A program made the position numbers and the translations under genes. Source: Arthrobacter sp. Leaf69 (lineage in GTDB: Bacteria; Actinomycetota; Actinomycetes; Actinomycetales; Micrococcaceae). From it: a stretch of DNA of 64,000 nucleotides. The notes under the pieces were generated by a model, which saw nothing but the letters and a program-made list of their open reading frames with translations, made no database searches and had not been told where the DNA came from. Of this stretch, positions 49,089-57,470 are shown one piece after another. Each line of letters starts with the position of its first letter. Positions within the stretch are counted from its first letter, which is position 1. The DNA lies in the NCBI RefSeq assembly GCF_001422645.1, contig NZ_LMLR01000001.1:436325-500324 (forward strand), written 5' to 3'.

Positions 49089-50041
49089 GGGCTGGAAAAG
49101 CCTGCAGCAGACGACGGGCTGAGGTACGCGGTGCGGAGGATTCGTTTAATCTTGGCGGTGGCGCCCTCGAAGCCGTCGGCCAGGTCGTCTTTTGTCAGGA
49201 CGAGTACGTTCCATCCCGCGGACTCGAAGGCCTTGTCACGTCGGCGGTCGCTGAAGATCTGGGCTGGCAGCAGGTGGTGGCCGCCGTCGTACTGGACGGC
49301 CAGCCGACGGCGGCGATACCCAAGATCCGCAGTCGGGGACCCCGGGCTATCCGGGCGGAGCGGGAGCTGCAGCTCCGGCTCCGGGAGACCGGCGTCGCAC
49401 ATCGCCAGGCGTAGCAGTGTTTCTGGAGCCGAGTCGGATCCCACTCGCATCAAGTCCAGGGCCGCCCGGGCGCGGACGATTCCCTGTAGATTCGGGTGGC
49501 GGCTCACCATCGACCGCAGCCCATCGATGGTCGCGAAGGGCTCGTTCCGTCCCTCCAACCCGAACCGCGGAACCCGAACGAGCTCGTCGCCCATGCAGAC
49601 CAATTCGGACAGGCTCAATCGCCGGCCGAGGTCGAGCCACGTGCGGGGACGCGTGCTGATCCGGATGCCGTCCGCTGTTTCAACCTCGTCGTCCAGCGCC
49701 AGAACCGTGTGTCCGACGATCCCCTTGCGCCGGACTTCGGGCAGCGCCCGCGGCTTGCTCAGGTGCAGCTCCTCAGAGTCCGAGAGCCACGGAGGCAAGA
49801 GCTGGCATCGAAGTCTGGCGGCCGTGACGTGCGAGATCCAGGCCCCCGGGGAGGCGGCGGACAGCGCGCGAGCCGCATCCTCCAACTCGAAGTTCCATTC
49901 AGCGGGCCTGTAGAGACCCCGGCTGACATGACTGATGTCGGACTGCTTGAGCCTGGATCTTGGTACTCCCAACGACCGGGCATCGGCGATGGTGAAGGGT
50001 GCTGCGCCGAGTGGACCGGGAAGCTCCATTCGCTTTCTCAT
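49082..50041 (-). CDS. AbiEi/DUF559-like protein with a PD-(D/E)XK-type C-terminus
   Basis: The 319-residue protein has an N-terminal winged-helix-like region (about 12-65, FTIADARSLGVPRSRLKQ...VSRGLYRP) as in AbiEi-type antitoxin proteins, and a middle region with HVTAARL. The C-terminal DUF559/Vsr-like fold (about 200-300) carries PETLLRLA, ADLGYRRRRLAVQYDGGHH and SAGWNVLVLTKDDL. In related proteins the strand usually reads VEYDG; here it is VQYDG (Q250), so one acidic residue is replaced. D239, D252, H255 and H256 are present. No partner toxin gene adjoins. CACAAT ends 6 bases before ATG 50041. Inverted repeat arrays flank it. Confidence 0.75.
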   Translation of the reverse strand: MRKRMELPGPLGAAPFTIADARSLGVPRSRLKQSDISHVSRGLYRPAEWNFELEDAARALSAASPGAWISHVTAARLRCQLLPPWLSDSEELHLSKPRALPEVRRKGIVGHTVLALDDEVETADGIRISTRPRTWLDLGRRLSLSELVCMGDELVRVPRFGLEGRNEPFATIDGLRSMVSRHPNLQGIVRARAALDLMRVGSDSAPETLLRLAMCDAGLPEPELQLPLRPDSPGSPTADLGYRRRRLAVQYDGGHHLLPAQIFSDRRRDKAFESAGWNVLVLTKDDLADGFEGATAKIKRILRTAYLSPSSAAGFSSPV

Positions 50042-50047
50042 GCTGGC

Positions 50048-50053
50048 ATTGTG
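50048..50053 (-). promoter_or_regulatory. -10-like hexamer for the nuclease-like gene
   Basis: CACAAT (minus strand) ends 6 bases before ATG 50041, and no ribosome site precedes that ATG. This matches the layout at 7728-7742. Confidence 0.4.
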
Positions 50054-50151
50054 AACCCATTTTGGTAACCGCGCAGGAGTTATCCACAGGTGTCCAGGAT
50101 CAGCCAGTAGCGGCCAGTGCGGGCTCCGACGGTTGCGCCCTGACCAGTGCA

Positions 50152-50262
50152 GGACGTGAGGGAGGATCAGGTGCGCGGACGCCGGACGTGGGGGAGCGTC
50201 GACTGACGTGGCGCCGGATGTGAGGGAGCGTCGGCTGACGTGGCGCCGGATGTGAGGGAGGG
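50152..50262. repeat. Right array of 32-bp-period repeats
   Basis: Four 14-base cores start at 50153, 50185, 50217 and 50249, exactly 32 bases apart. They read GACGTGAGGGAGGA, GACGTGGGGGAGCG, GATGTGAGGGAGCG and GATGTGAGGGAGGG. The 18-base segments between them are partly conserved (TGACGTGGCGCCG in two). The array ends one base before the fhs stop codon. GACGTGAGGGAGGATC (50153-50168) is the exact reverse complement of 49041-49056 in the left array. Confidence 0.85.
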
Positions 50263-50263
50263 T

Positions 50264-52003
50264 CTAGAAGAGGCCGACGGGGCTGCCTTCGGCGTCGACG
50301 TCCATGCGCATCGCGGCCGGGACCTTCGGGAGCCCCGGCATGGTCATGACCGCGCCGGTGAGGGCCACGATGAAGCCGGCGCCGGTCTTGGGGATGAGGT
50401 CGCGGACGTGCACGGTGAAACCCTTGGGGGCGCCGAGTTTGCTGGCGTCGTCGCTGAAGGAGTACTGGGTTTTCGCCATGCAGACCGGGAAGCCGGACCA
50501 GCCGTTCTTCTCGATTTCCGCGAGCCGTTTGAGCGCCGGGACGGAGAAATCAACGCCGTCGGCGCCGTAGATCTCCTGCACAATCGTCCGGATCTTGTCC
50601 TCCACCGACATCTCCAGCGGGTACAGGTGGCGGAAGGTGTGCGGCGCATCAATGGCCGCGGCGACCTTGGCCGCGAGTTCGTCGCCGCCGTCCCCGCCGC
50701 CGCCCCGGCCCCAGACGTCGGCCACGGCGGCCTGGACGCCCTCGGCAACGCACCACTCCAGCAGCCAGTCGAGCTCCGCCTGGGTGTCTGTGGCGAACTT
50801 GTTGATTGCCACCACCGGCGTGATGCCGAACTTCTCCACGTTGCGCACATGACGCTGAAGATTCACGACGCCGGCAGCCAGCGCGTCCAGGTTGGGTTCC
50901 TTGAGCTGGTCCTTGGGGATACCGCCGTGCATCTTCAGTGCCCGGATGGTCGCCACGACGACGACGGCGGACGGAGCCACGTCGGCGACGCGGGACTTGA
51001 TGTCCATGTACTTTTCCGCACCCAGGTCGGCGCCGAAACCGGCCTCCGTGACGACGATGTCCGCCAGGCTGCGGGCGGTCTGGGTGGCGATCAGGGAATT
51101 GCAGCCGTGGGCGATGTTGGCGAACGGTCCGCCGTGGACCAAAGCAGGGGTCCCGGCAATGGTCTGCACCAGGTTCGGTTTGATGGCGTCCTTGAGCAGC
51201 ATGGTCAGGGCGCCCTGGACCCCCAGCTGGGCGACCGTGACAGGCTGCCGGTCGTAGGTGTAGCCGAACGTGATCCGGCCCAGCCGGTCCCGGAGATCGG
51301 CGAGGTCCGTGGCGAGGCAGAACACCGCCATGATCTCCGAGGCCACAGTGATGTCGAAGCCGTCCTGCCGCGGGATGCCCTGGGTCGGCCCGCCCAGGCC
51401 GATCACCACCTCGCGCAGGGCCCGGTCGTTCATGTCCAGGACCCGTTTGAAGGTCATCCGCCGCGGGTCGATGTTCAGCTCGTTGCCCTGGTAGATGTGG
51501 TTGTCCACGAGGGCCATCAGGGCGTTGTTCGCCGAGGTGACGGCGTGGAAGTCCCCGGTGAAATGCAGGTTGATCTCGTCCATCGGCAACACCTGGGAGT
51601 AGCCGCCGCCCGTGGCGCCGCCCTTCATGCCTAGGATCGGTCCCAGCGACGGTTCACGCAGCGCGATCATGACCTTATGGCCGGCGCGGGCCAGGGAGTC
51701 CGCCAGCCCCACTGTCGTGGTGGACTTGCCTTCGCCGGCGGGCGTGGGCGACATCGCGGAGACCAGCACCACCTTGCCGGGGGCACGCGCCGGGCCGCCC
51801 GCCGTCGAACCTGTCAGCTTTGCCGGATCGATTTTCGCCTTGTACCGGCCGTGGAAGTCCAGGGCCTCGGCATTGATCCCGGCTGCGGCGGCGATGTCCT
51901 CGATCGGCCGCATGGTGGCCCGCTGCGCGATCTCCAGGTCGCTCAGCGGAGCTGTCCCCGGGCCGGGCGTGGCGGGGGTTCCGGGAATCGTGGGTTCAGA
52001 CAT
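50264..52003 (-). CDS. fhs: Formate-tetrahydrofolate ligase
   Basis: The enzyme makes 10-formyltetrahydrofolate from formate, ATP and THF in one-carbon metabolism. The 579-residue protein has the P-loop [14 protein letters not shown] (about 86-99), [32 protein letters not shown] and the C-terminal [13 protein letters not shown]. Its length is normal plus a Pro/Thr-rich N-terminus of about 20 residues. It lies downstream of mshA on the same strand (58 bases apart), possibly one transcript. Confidence 0.96.
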   Translation of the reverse strand: MSEPTIPGTPATPGPGTAPLSDLEIAQRATMRPIEDIAAAAGINAEALDFHGRYKAKIDPAKLTGSTAGGPARAPGKVVLVSAMSPTPAGEGKSTTTVGLADSLARAGHKVMIALREPSLGPILGMKGGATGGGYSQVLPMDEINLHFTGDFHAVTSANNALMALVDNHIYQGNELNIDPRRMTFKRVLDMNDRALREVVIGLGGPTQGIPRQDGFDITVASEIMAVFCLATDLADLRDRLGRITFGYTYDRQPVTVAQLGVQGALTMLLKDAIKPNLVQTIAGTPALVHGGPFANIAHGCNSLIATQTARSLADIVVTEAGFGADLGAEKYMDIKSRVADVAPSAVVVVATIRALKMHGGIPKDQLKEPNLDALAAGVVNLQRHVRNVEKFGITPVVAINKFATDTQAELDWLLEWCVAEGVQAAVADVWGRGGGGDGGDELAAKVAAAIDAPHTFRHLYPLEMSVEDKIRTIVQEIYGADGVDFSVPALKRLAEIEKNGWSGFPVCMAKTQYSFSDDASKLGAPKGFTVHVRDLIPKTGAGFIVALTGAVMTMPGLPKVPAAMRMDVDAEGSPVGLF

Positions 52004-52061
52004 CGTTGTCCTTTGGCTCGTGGCGTCGGTGGGTGTTCCGGCCGGTGGGTGCAGGCGGTGG

Positions 52062-53348
52062 TTACCGGCCTGTGGTTCCGGGCGAGGGCGTGTGGCCCAC
52101 CGGAATGGTCAGGTTTCCAAAATACTGGCTCAACGCGGTGTGGTAGCTCTCCAGTGTGATGGCGGCGGTGCGTTGCCAGCCGAACTCCTGCGCGTGCAGG
52201 GAGGCGGCGCGGCCCATGTCCTCGCGGGTCGCCGGGTCGTCGTACAGGGCCTCGAGGGCGTCGGCCCAGTCGGCGGCCTTGTGGCCCTCCACGAGCAGGC
52301 CGGTCCGGCCGTCGTAGATGGCACGGGACAGCCCGCCCACCTTGGTGGCCACCACCGGCGTTCCGCAGGCCTGGGCTTCCAGCGCCACGAGGCCGAAGGA
52401 TTCGCTGAAGGACGGCATCACCACGACGTCGGCCGAACGGTACCAGCCGGCAAGTTCCGGTGCGCTGACCGGAGGATGGTGCGTGACGACGTCGTCCAGT
52501 CCGGCGGCGCTGATCAGCGACTTCAGGTCAAAGTCCTTGGATCCGCTGATCGCGCCGACGATGGTCAGCTGCAGGTCGATGTCCGGGCGCCGGGCCCGCA
52601 GCAGGGCGGCGGCCTTGACCAGGATCTGCGGTCCCTTCAAGCGCTGGATCCGGCCGGCGAACAGCAGATGGAAGCGGCCCGGCGGGACGCCGTGGGCAGC
52701 CCGGGCCCGGCTGCGGAACGCCGGCGTGAAGATATCCAGGTCCACGCCGGGCGGGGCCACGTCAATTTTGTCGTTGTCCGCGTTGTAGTGCGAGACCAGT
52801 TCCGCCGCCTCGGTGCCCGTGTTGGCGATCAACCGGGTGGCGCCGTCGACAATCCGGTGTTCGCCGTCCTCGCGCCGCCGCGGTTCCGGTTGCTCCCCGG
52901 AGACGAGCAGCAGGTTCTTCACCTTGGCCATGGTGTGCATCGTGTGGACGAGCGGCAGGCCCCACAATTCGGCGAGCTCAAGCCCCGCCACGCCGGAAAC
53001 CCAGTAGTGCGAATGGATCACGTCGTAGCGGCCGTGCGGCTGAAGCTGCCGGATCCGGTCGATTTCGGCCACCATGCTGTGCAGCAGTTCCGGCAGTTCC
53101 TCCTTCGGCAGCTTCCGGGGCGGTCCGGCCAGGACGTTATGCACGCAGACTCCGGGGGAGGGATGTTCGACGGCGGCCTGCGAAGCGGACGTGGATCGGG
53201 TGAAGATCTCCACTTCGACGCCGGTCTCGGCGAGGGCCGCGGCCAGGGCGCGGATGTAGACGTTCATGCCGCCGGCATCCCCGGACCCCGGCTGTTCCAT
53301 GGGCGAGGTGTGCAGGGAGAGGAAGGCGACGCGGCGGATCAGCGACAT
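52062..53348 (-). CDS. mshA: D-inositol-3-phosphate glycosyltransferase MshA
   Basis: MshA joins UDP-GlcNAc to 1L-myo-inositol 1-phosphate (D-inositol 3-phosphate), the first step of mycothiol synthesis. The 428-residue GT4 protein has [20 protein letters not shown] near the start, [14 protein letters not shown] and the family motif [21 protein letters not shown] use ATG 53348 because AAAGGGGAAG lies 4 bases upstream; the frame is open to 53426. Ino1, which supplies its acceptor, lies 3 kb away. Confidence 0.94.
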   Translation of the reverse strand: MSLIRRVAFLSLHTSPMEQPGSGDAGGMNVYIRALAAALAETGVEVEIFTRSTSASQAAVEHPSPGVCVHNVLAGPPRKLPKEELPELLHSMVAEIDRIRQLQPHGRYDVIHSHYWVSGVAGLELAELWGLPLVHTMHTMAKVKNLLLVSGEQPEPRRREDGEHRIVDGATRLIANTGTEAAELVSHYNADNDKIDVAPPGVDLDIFTPAFRSRARAAHGVPPGRFHLLFAGRIQRLKGPQILVKAAALLRARRPDIDLQLTIVGAISGSKDFDLKSLISAAGLDDVVTHHPPVSAPELAGWYRSADVVVMPSFSESFGLVALEAQACGTPVVATKVGGLSRAIYDGRTGLLVEGHKAADWADALEALYDDPATREDMGRAASLHAQEFGWQRTAAITLESYHTALSQYFGNLTIPVGHTPSPGTTGR

Positions 53349-53493
53349 TCTTCTTCCCCTTTCTGGAACGGGCCCTGCCGGGCACGTCCGGACGTCCACT
53401 GCCGGAACTGCATTTCGGTAAAACATTACTCCTGAAGTTCCCGCGGGTTCACCGGCCGGCGGGCGGCGCCGGTCACAGGGCCGGACGTGCTGC

Positions 53494-53499
53494 TAACGT
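53494..53499 (+). promoter_or_regulatory. -10 element for leaderless acetyltransferase mRNA
   Basis: TAACGT ends 7 bases before GTG 53507, and there is no ribosome site. It supports this GTG over the in-frame ATG at 53498, which lies inside the -10 region. Confidence 0.5.
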
Positions 53500-53506
53500 G
53501 GCGGCT

Positions 53507-54043
53507 GTGAGCACCAGCAACGAGACAGAGTCCACGGCCCCGGGCTGGGTCATCCGGCCGGCCGCCGGCACGGATTGGCCGGCGATCTGGGAGATCCTGG
53601 AGCCCGTCGTCCGGGCGGGGGAGACCTTCACCTGGGACCGGGACACCACAGAGGAGCAGGCCCGCGAACGATGGTTCAAGCAGCCCCCGGGCCAGACGTT
53701 CGTGGCGGCGGGACAGGGGGAACTCGACGGAGTCATCCTGGGCACCGGCGAGCTGCACGCCAATCAGGGCGGCGGCGGAAGCCACGTTGCCAATGCCGGG
53801 TACATGGTCCACCCGGCGCACGGGGGCAAGGGTGTGGCCCGCGCGCTCTGCGCCTATTCACTGGAAACTGCCCGGGCGGCCGGATTCCGCGCGATGCAGT
53901 TCAACGCCGTGGTGGAGAGCAACGTCCGGGCAGTCGGGGCCTGGCAATCCCTGGGCTTCGAGGTGCTCGCCACGATCCCTGAGGCGTTCCGGCACCCGCG
54001 CCTGGGCTACGTGGGCCTGCACCTGATGTACCGCAGGCTGTAG
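53507..54043 (+). CDS. GNAT-family N-acetyltransferase, PAT/MddA-like
   Basis: The 178-residue protein has the GNAT fold. The order is an N-terminal WVIRPAAGTDWPAIWEIL, a beta-bulge region ANAGYMVHPAHGGKGVARAL with the acetyl-CoA loop HGGKGVA, and VESNVRAVGAWQSLGFEVL. Proteins of this shape acetylate small amines or amino-acid analogues such as phosphinothricin or methionine sulfone; the actual substrate is unknown. It is divergent from mshA. Confidence 0.82.
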   Translation: MSTSNETESTAPGWVIRPAAGTDWPAIWEILEPVVRAGETFTWDRDTTEEQARERWFKQPPGQTFVAAGQGELDGVILGTGELHANQGGGGSHVANAGYMVHPAHGGKGVARALCAYSLETARAAGFRAMQFNAVVESNVRAVGAWQSLGFEVLATIPEAFRHPRLGYVGLHLMYRRL

Positions 54044-54076
54044 AGGCGCCCGCCGGTCGAGCAGGATGAAGAACCT

Positions 54077-54117
54077 GTCACGTGACCCAAGACATTTTCT
54101 TCCGGGGCGAATAGGCT
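54077..54117 (+). promoter_or_regulatory. Candidate operator and promoter of the GH5 gene
   Basis: A perfect 10-bp palindrome GTCACGTGAC (54077-54086) lies 25 bases before TAGGCT (54112-54117), a good -10 element. The GH5 ATG is 33 bases further on, with GAGGGGAGA as ribosome site. The palindrome overlaps the -35 area, so it could bind a repressor or activator. Confidence 0.4.
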
Positions 54118-54150
54118 GAGCCTCTGAGGGCCGAGCGAGGGGAGACTTGG

Positions 54151-55941
54151 ATGCCCGGGAGCAGCCATCCGCCCGTGCAGCACCAAAAACTGCGCCGACC
54201 ATGGCAGGCTGCAATCCGGCGCCGGGTGCCCGGGTGGGTCGTGGCCGTGCTGCTGCTGGCGGTTCCGTTGCTGGTCATTGGCGGGTGCACCCTGACCAGG
54301 GGCAGCGGCAACTCTTCCTCAGCGGAGGATCCGGCTCCGGAGTTCGTCACCGCTGCCGGTCGCGGCCTCGTCCTCAAGGGCGAGCCCACGAGGCTGAAAG
54401 CGGTGAACTTCTCTAACTTCTACCACCGGGATCAGGACGGGGCTGAGCTCCTTAAATCCCAGCACCATTCGGAAACCGACTTCCAGCGCGCGAAGGATAT
54501 CGGGTTCAACAGCATTCGGTTTGCCTTTGACGGGAACTGGTACGTCGACTCCCCGGAGGTCTTCTTCGAGTGGATGGACCAAAACGTGGCGTGGGCCCGG
54601 CAGCACGACATGCGCCTGATCCTGGATTTACATACCCCGATCGGCGGATTCTGGCTGGACCCCACCAGCGACGAGGTCAGTTTCGACATCTGGTCCGATC
54701 CCCGGCTGCAGCAGCAGAACGCAGACCTGTGGCGCGTGATCGCCGCCCGGTACAAAGATGAACCGGCCATCGCGGCCTACGACCTGCTCAACGAGCCGGT
54801 GACCACCGATGCCACGGGGGAACAGTGGAAAGCGCTGTCGCGGCAGCTGGTGGCCGCGGTGCGGTCGGAGGACCGCAACCACCTCCTGGTAGTGGGCGGG
54901 ATCTACGGGGTCAACGGGCGCTACGGAACGGCCGGAATCGATCAGCACTTTCTTGTTGACGACACCAACGTGGTCTACGACTTCCATTTTTACGAGCCGA
55001 TCAAGTACACCCACCAATACGCGTCCTGGATTGAAGGCCCCGTCCAGGACGGCGGCCGCTATCCCGATCCGAACGTGATCCTTTCGACCGGCGAGCGGGT
55101 CCTGCTGCCGCAAAGCCGCATCGCAACTACCCTCCTGCCGGCCGGCACGTCAGGCTGGGCAGCGTACGACAGCGGCATCGTGGCGATCGAGGACAGCAAC
55201 GCGGTAGCGGCGGTGCCCCTGCTCACCGCCCAGGGCGGGATGCGCGGAACGGCCGGGTTCGATGCGATCACGGTGACCGAGTACGGCCCGGACGGGACCG
55301 AAATCCGGCAAATCATCAACGACCAGCTGGACAGCGACGCGACCCTGGACTGGCATCAATGGCAGTCCGGCGGGGACGCCGCGGCACCGCCGGAGTTCGC
55401 GCGGGAGACTGGCGGGTATCAGGACAACGGCAGTCTCTCCATTAGCAATTCCGCCGACGCCGAGGCGATCGCGGGGTGGAGCAACGACGCACATCTGTTC
55501 AAGGTGGTGCCCGGCAACAAATACCGGATCCAGGGCCACATGCGGGGTGAGAACATTGCCTCCTCAACCGGCGCGGCCCCGCGGATCGGTCTCCAGCTCG
55601 ACGTTTACGCCACGTCGCCCGGAGCAGCCGGGAACGGTTTCCTCGAACGCGGCAAAGACTATCTGGCCCACCAGCTGGCGGAACGTCTGCAGTTCGGCAT
55701 CGACAACAACGTGCCGATGTCGGTCATGGAGTTTGGCGTGGTCCGGCAAACATTTGAGATGGAGGGCAAAGGCGGAGACCAGTGGGTCACCGACATGCTG
55801 GAACTCCTGGACGAGCACGGACTCAGCTTCGCCTACTGGGAATACCACGGCACCCAGATGGGGCTTTACTTCAGCGGCACAGGCTTGCCGGGCGAACCCC
55901 ATACAGCGCTCCAGGACACCCTCACCCGCGGCCTGCGCTGA
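54151..55941 (+). CDS. GH5-family lipoprotein glycosidase with an inserted beta domain
   Basis: The 596-residue protein has a basic N-terminus, a hydrophobic signal (29-45) and lipobox VIGGC with C46, so it is probably a lipoprotein. The GH5 barrel begins near residue 68 (GLVLKGEPTRLKAVNFSNF). It has acid/base E215 in LLNEPV, the HxY-type strand VYDFHFYEP (275-283) and nucleophile E527 in SVMEFGV, and ends AYWEYHGTQMG. The gap between strand 6 and the nucleophile is about 245 residues instead of roughly 50. The inserted part (about 298-500) looks like a beta-sandwich or carbohydrate-binding domain. Substrate unknown; glucan or glycoside hydrolysis at the cell surface is likely. Confidence 0.85.
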   Translation: MPGSSHPPVQHQKLRRPWQAAIRRRVPGWVVAVLLLAVPLLVIGGCTLTRGSGNSSSAEDPAPEFVTAAGRGLVLKGEPTRLKAVNFSNFYHRDQDGAELLKSQHHSETDFQRAKDIGFNSIRFAFDGNWYVDSPEVFFEWMDQNVAWARQHDMRLILDLHTPIGGFWLDPTSDEVSFDIWSDPRLQQQNADLWRVIAARYKDEPAIAAYDLLNEPVTTDATGEQWKALSRQLVAAVRSEDRNHLLVVGGIYGVNGRYGTAGIDQHFLVDDTNVVYDFHFYEPIKYTHQYASWIEGPVQDGGRYPDPNVILSTGERVLLPQSRIATTLLPAGTSGWAAYDSGIVAIEDSNAVAAVPLLTAQGGMRGTAGFDAITVTEYGPDGTEIRQIINDQLDSDATLDWHQWQSGGDAAAPPEFARETGGYQDNGSLSISNSADAEAIAGWSNDAHLFKVVPGNKYRIQGHMRGENIASSTGAAPRIGLQLDVYATSPGAAGNGFLERGKDYLAHQLAERLQFGIDNNVPMSVMEFGVVRQTFEMEGKGGDQWVTDMLELLDEHGLSFAYWEYHGTQMGLYFSGTGLPGEPHTALQDTLTRGLR

Positions 55942-55955
55942 GCCGCCCGGCACGG

Positions 55956-57389
55956 CTAGGTGCCGTCTCCGTTGCTGTCGCTGTCGTTGCGCCAGAGTTG
56001 CAGGAGTTCAGGGAAAGCGGCCTCGTAGCCGGCGAGGAGTTCCGCCGCGAGCACGTCCGAATCGACGAGGGGATGACGGGCGAAAGCGGCGAGGGCAGCC
56101 CCGCGCCGCCGGGTCCCGTCCGCAGGCCCGGTGGTGGCCTGGACGACCAGGCGTTCAACATCCTTGACCCGCTGCATCAGGGCCAGCTGTGCGGAGGCAG
56201 GGCGTTCCTGCGGAAGCGGCACCACGCCGTCGAGCGTCACCCGGCAGGGGACCTCGACGACGGCGTCCGCCGACAGTCCCGGAATGGCCGGGGCGCCGGC
56301 GGCTGTGTTAGCGCCGTCGCTGGCGGTGTTGGGGGTGTTCAGAATCAGCTCCGCCGGACCCCCGCCGGAGAGGGCGCGCATGACCGCGAGGGCGACGCGC
56401 TCGTAGCCGCCCCCGGCCAGGTCCGCCTCATCCCGGCGCTCGCCGGCGAGGCGTGCCTCCGCGAGGTAGCCCTCTTCACGCGAGCGGCGTGCCGCGTCCC
56501 ACAGCGGATAGGCCTGCTGCCCCGCCGCGGCGAGCAGCGGATAGAGCTCGGTCTGCTGCCGGTCGATGGATTCACCGCGGGTGGTGGGGGAGGACCGGAT
56601 GCCGGCCAGGGCGTGCTCGGTCTCGTAGTAGTAATAGAGGTATTCGTTGGGCAGGCACCCCAGGCCCGCCACGAAGGGCTGCGGAAACAGCCGGCCCTCC
56701 TCGAAACCGGCCAATGCGTCCGCGTCGGCCAGCAACCCGGGGAGCATGTCCCGGCCGCCGGACTCCAGGCGGTACAGCCAGCCGAGATGGTTCAGCCCGT
56801 AGTAGCCCACGCCGTCGAGCCGGCCCTCGGGCAGCACGACGCCGGCAGCGTGCGCCGCCCGGTACACCAGCCCGCCGGCCGAATCGCAAATGCCCACCAC
56901 CTTGCGGCCGAGCACCGGGACCAGGGCTTCGGTGACCATCCCGGCCGGGTTCGTGAAATTCAGCAGCCACGCGTCCGGGCAGTGCCGCCGCATCTGGGCG
57001 GCCAGGTCCAGCATGCGGGGAATGGACCGCAGCGCGTAGGAGATGCCGCCGGCCCCCGTGGTTTCCTGGCCCAGGAGCCCCAGGTCCAGGGCCACCCGCT
57101 CATCGGCGGTGCGGCCCGCCGTCCCGCCGGGGCGGATCGCGGCAAATACGACGTCCGTCCCGGTCAGCGCCTCGGCCAAGGACGTGGTGGCCCGGACCGT
57201 TGGAGGGGCGACGCCGGGCGGCGGCAGCGCCCCGAACGAGCCGAGGACGGCCTCGATGGCGGCGAGGCGGCCGGGATCGACGTCGTACAGCACCAGCTCC
57301 CGGACAAGGCCGGCGTAGGGACCTGCACAGAGCGCCCGGTAGACCAGCGGTACCCGGAATCCGCCGCCTCCGGCAATCATCAGCCGCAT
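55956..57389 (-). CDS. GH4-family 6-phospho-beta-glucosidase-like enzyme
   Basis: GH4 enzymes cleave phosphorylated or free glycosides by an NAD+- and metal-dependent redox mechanism. The 477-residue protein has the nucleotide-binding start MRLMIAGGGGFRVPLV, the motif NFTNPAGMVTEAL, metal-ligand Cys in GICDSAGG, His in YGLNHLGW and VEVPCRV. It most resembles the 6-phospho-beta-glucosidase branch. No PTS genes are nearby, so phosphorylated substrate would need another route. TAGACT lies 6 bases before the ATG. It converges on the GH5 gene and diverges from the kinase gene. Confidence 0.87.
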   Translation of the reverse strand: MRLMIAGGGGFRVPLVYRALCAGPYAGLVRELVLYDVDPGRLAAIEAVLGSFGALPPPGVAPPTVRATTSLAEALTGTDVVFAAIRPGGTAGRTADERVALDLGLLGQETTGAGGISYALRSIPRMLDLAAQMRRHCPDAWLLNFTNPAGMVTEALVPVLGRKVVGICDSAGGLVYRAAHAAGVVLPEGRLDGVGYYGLNHLGWLYRLESGGRDMLPGLLADADALAGFEEGRLFPQPFVAGLGCLPNEYLYYYYETEHALAGIRSSPTTRGESIDRQQTELYPLLAAAGQQAYPLWDAARRSREEGYLAEARLAGERRDEADLAGGGYERVALAVMRALSGGGPAELILNTPNTASDGANTAAGAPAIPGLSADAVVEVPCRVTLDGVVPLPQERPASAQLALMQRVKDVERLVVQATTGPADGTRRRGAALAAFARHPLVDSDVLAAELLAGYEAAFPELLQLWRNDSDSNGDGT

Positions 57390-57395
57390 GCCGAC

Positions 57396-57401
57396 AGTCT
57401 A
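57396..57401 (-). promoter_or_regulatory. -10 element for leaderless GH4 mRNA
   Basis: TAGACT (minus strand) ends 6 bases before ATG 57389 with no ribosome site. It shares an 81-base intergenic region with the divergent kinase promoter. Confidence 0.5.
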
Positions 57402-57457
57402 TTCACAGTGCTCCGTCATGGCCCGTTGAACTCCTTTCCTGCGGTACCGGGACGGCG

Positions 57458-57463
57458 TAGTGT
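57458..57463 (+). promoter_or_regulatory. -10 element for leaderless kinase mRNA
   Basis: TAGTGT ends 7 bases before ATG 57471 with no ribosome site. It fixes the start within a much longer open frame. Confidence 0.5.
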
Positions 57464-57470
57464 GCCATAC

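Noticed and set aside
49082-50041. AbiE toxin-antitoxin pair
   Set aside because: The N-terminus resembles AbiEi-type proteins, but no AbiEii-like nucleotidyltransferase lies on either side and the C-terminus is a nuclease-type fold.
48921-50262. CRISPR array
   Set aside because: The repeated core is only 14 bases, the intervening 18 bases are partly conserved with each other, the arrays are inverted around a gene, and no cas gene is nearby.
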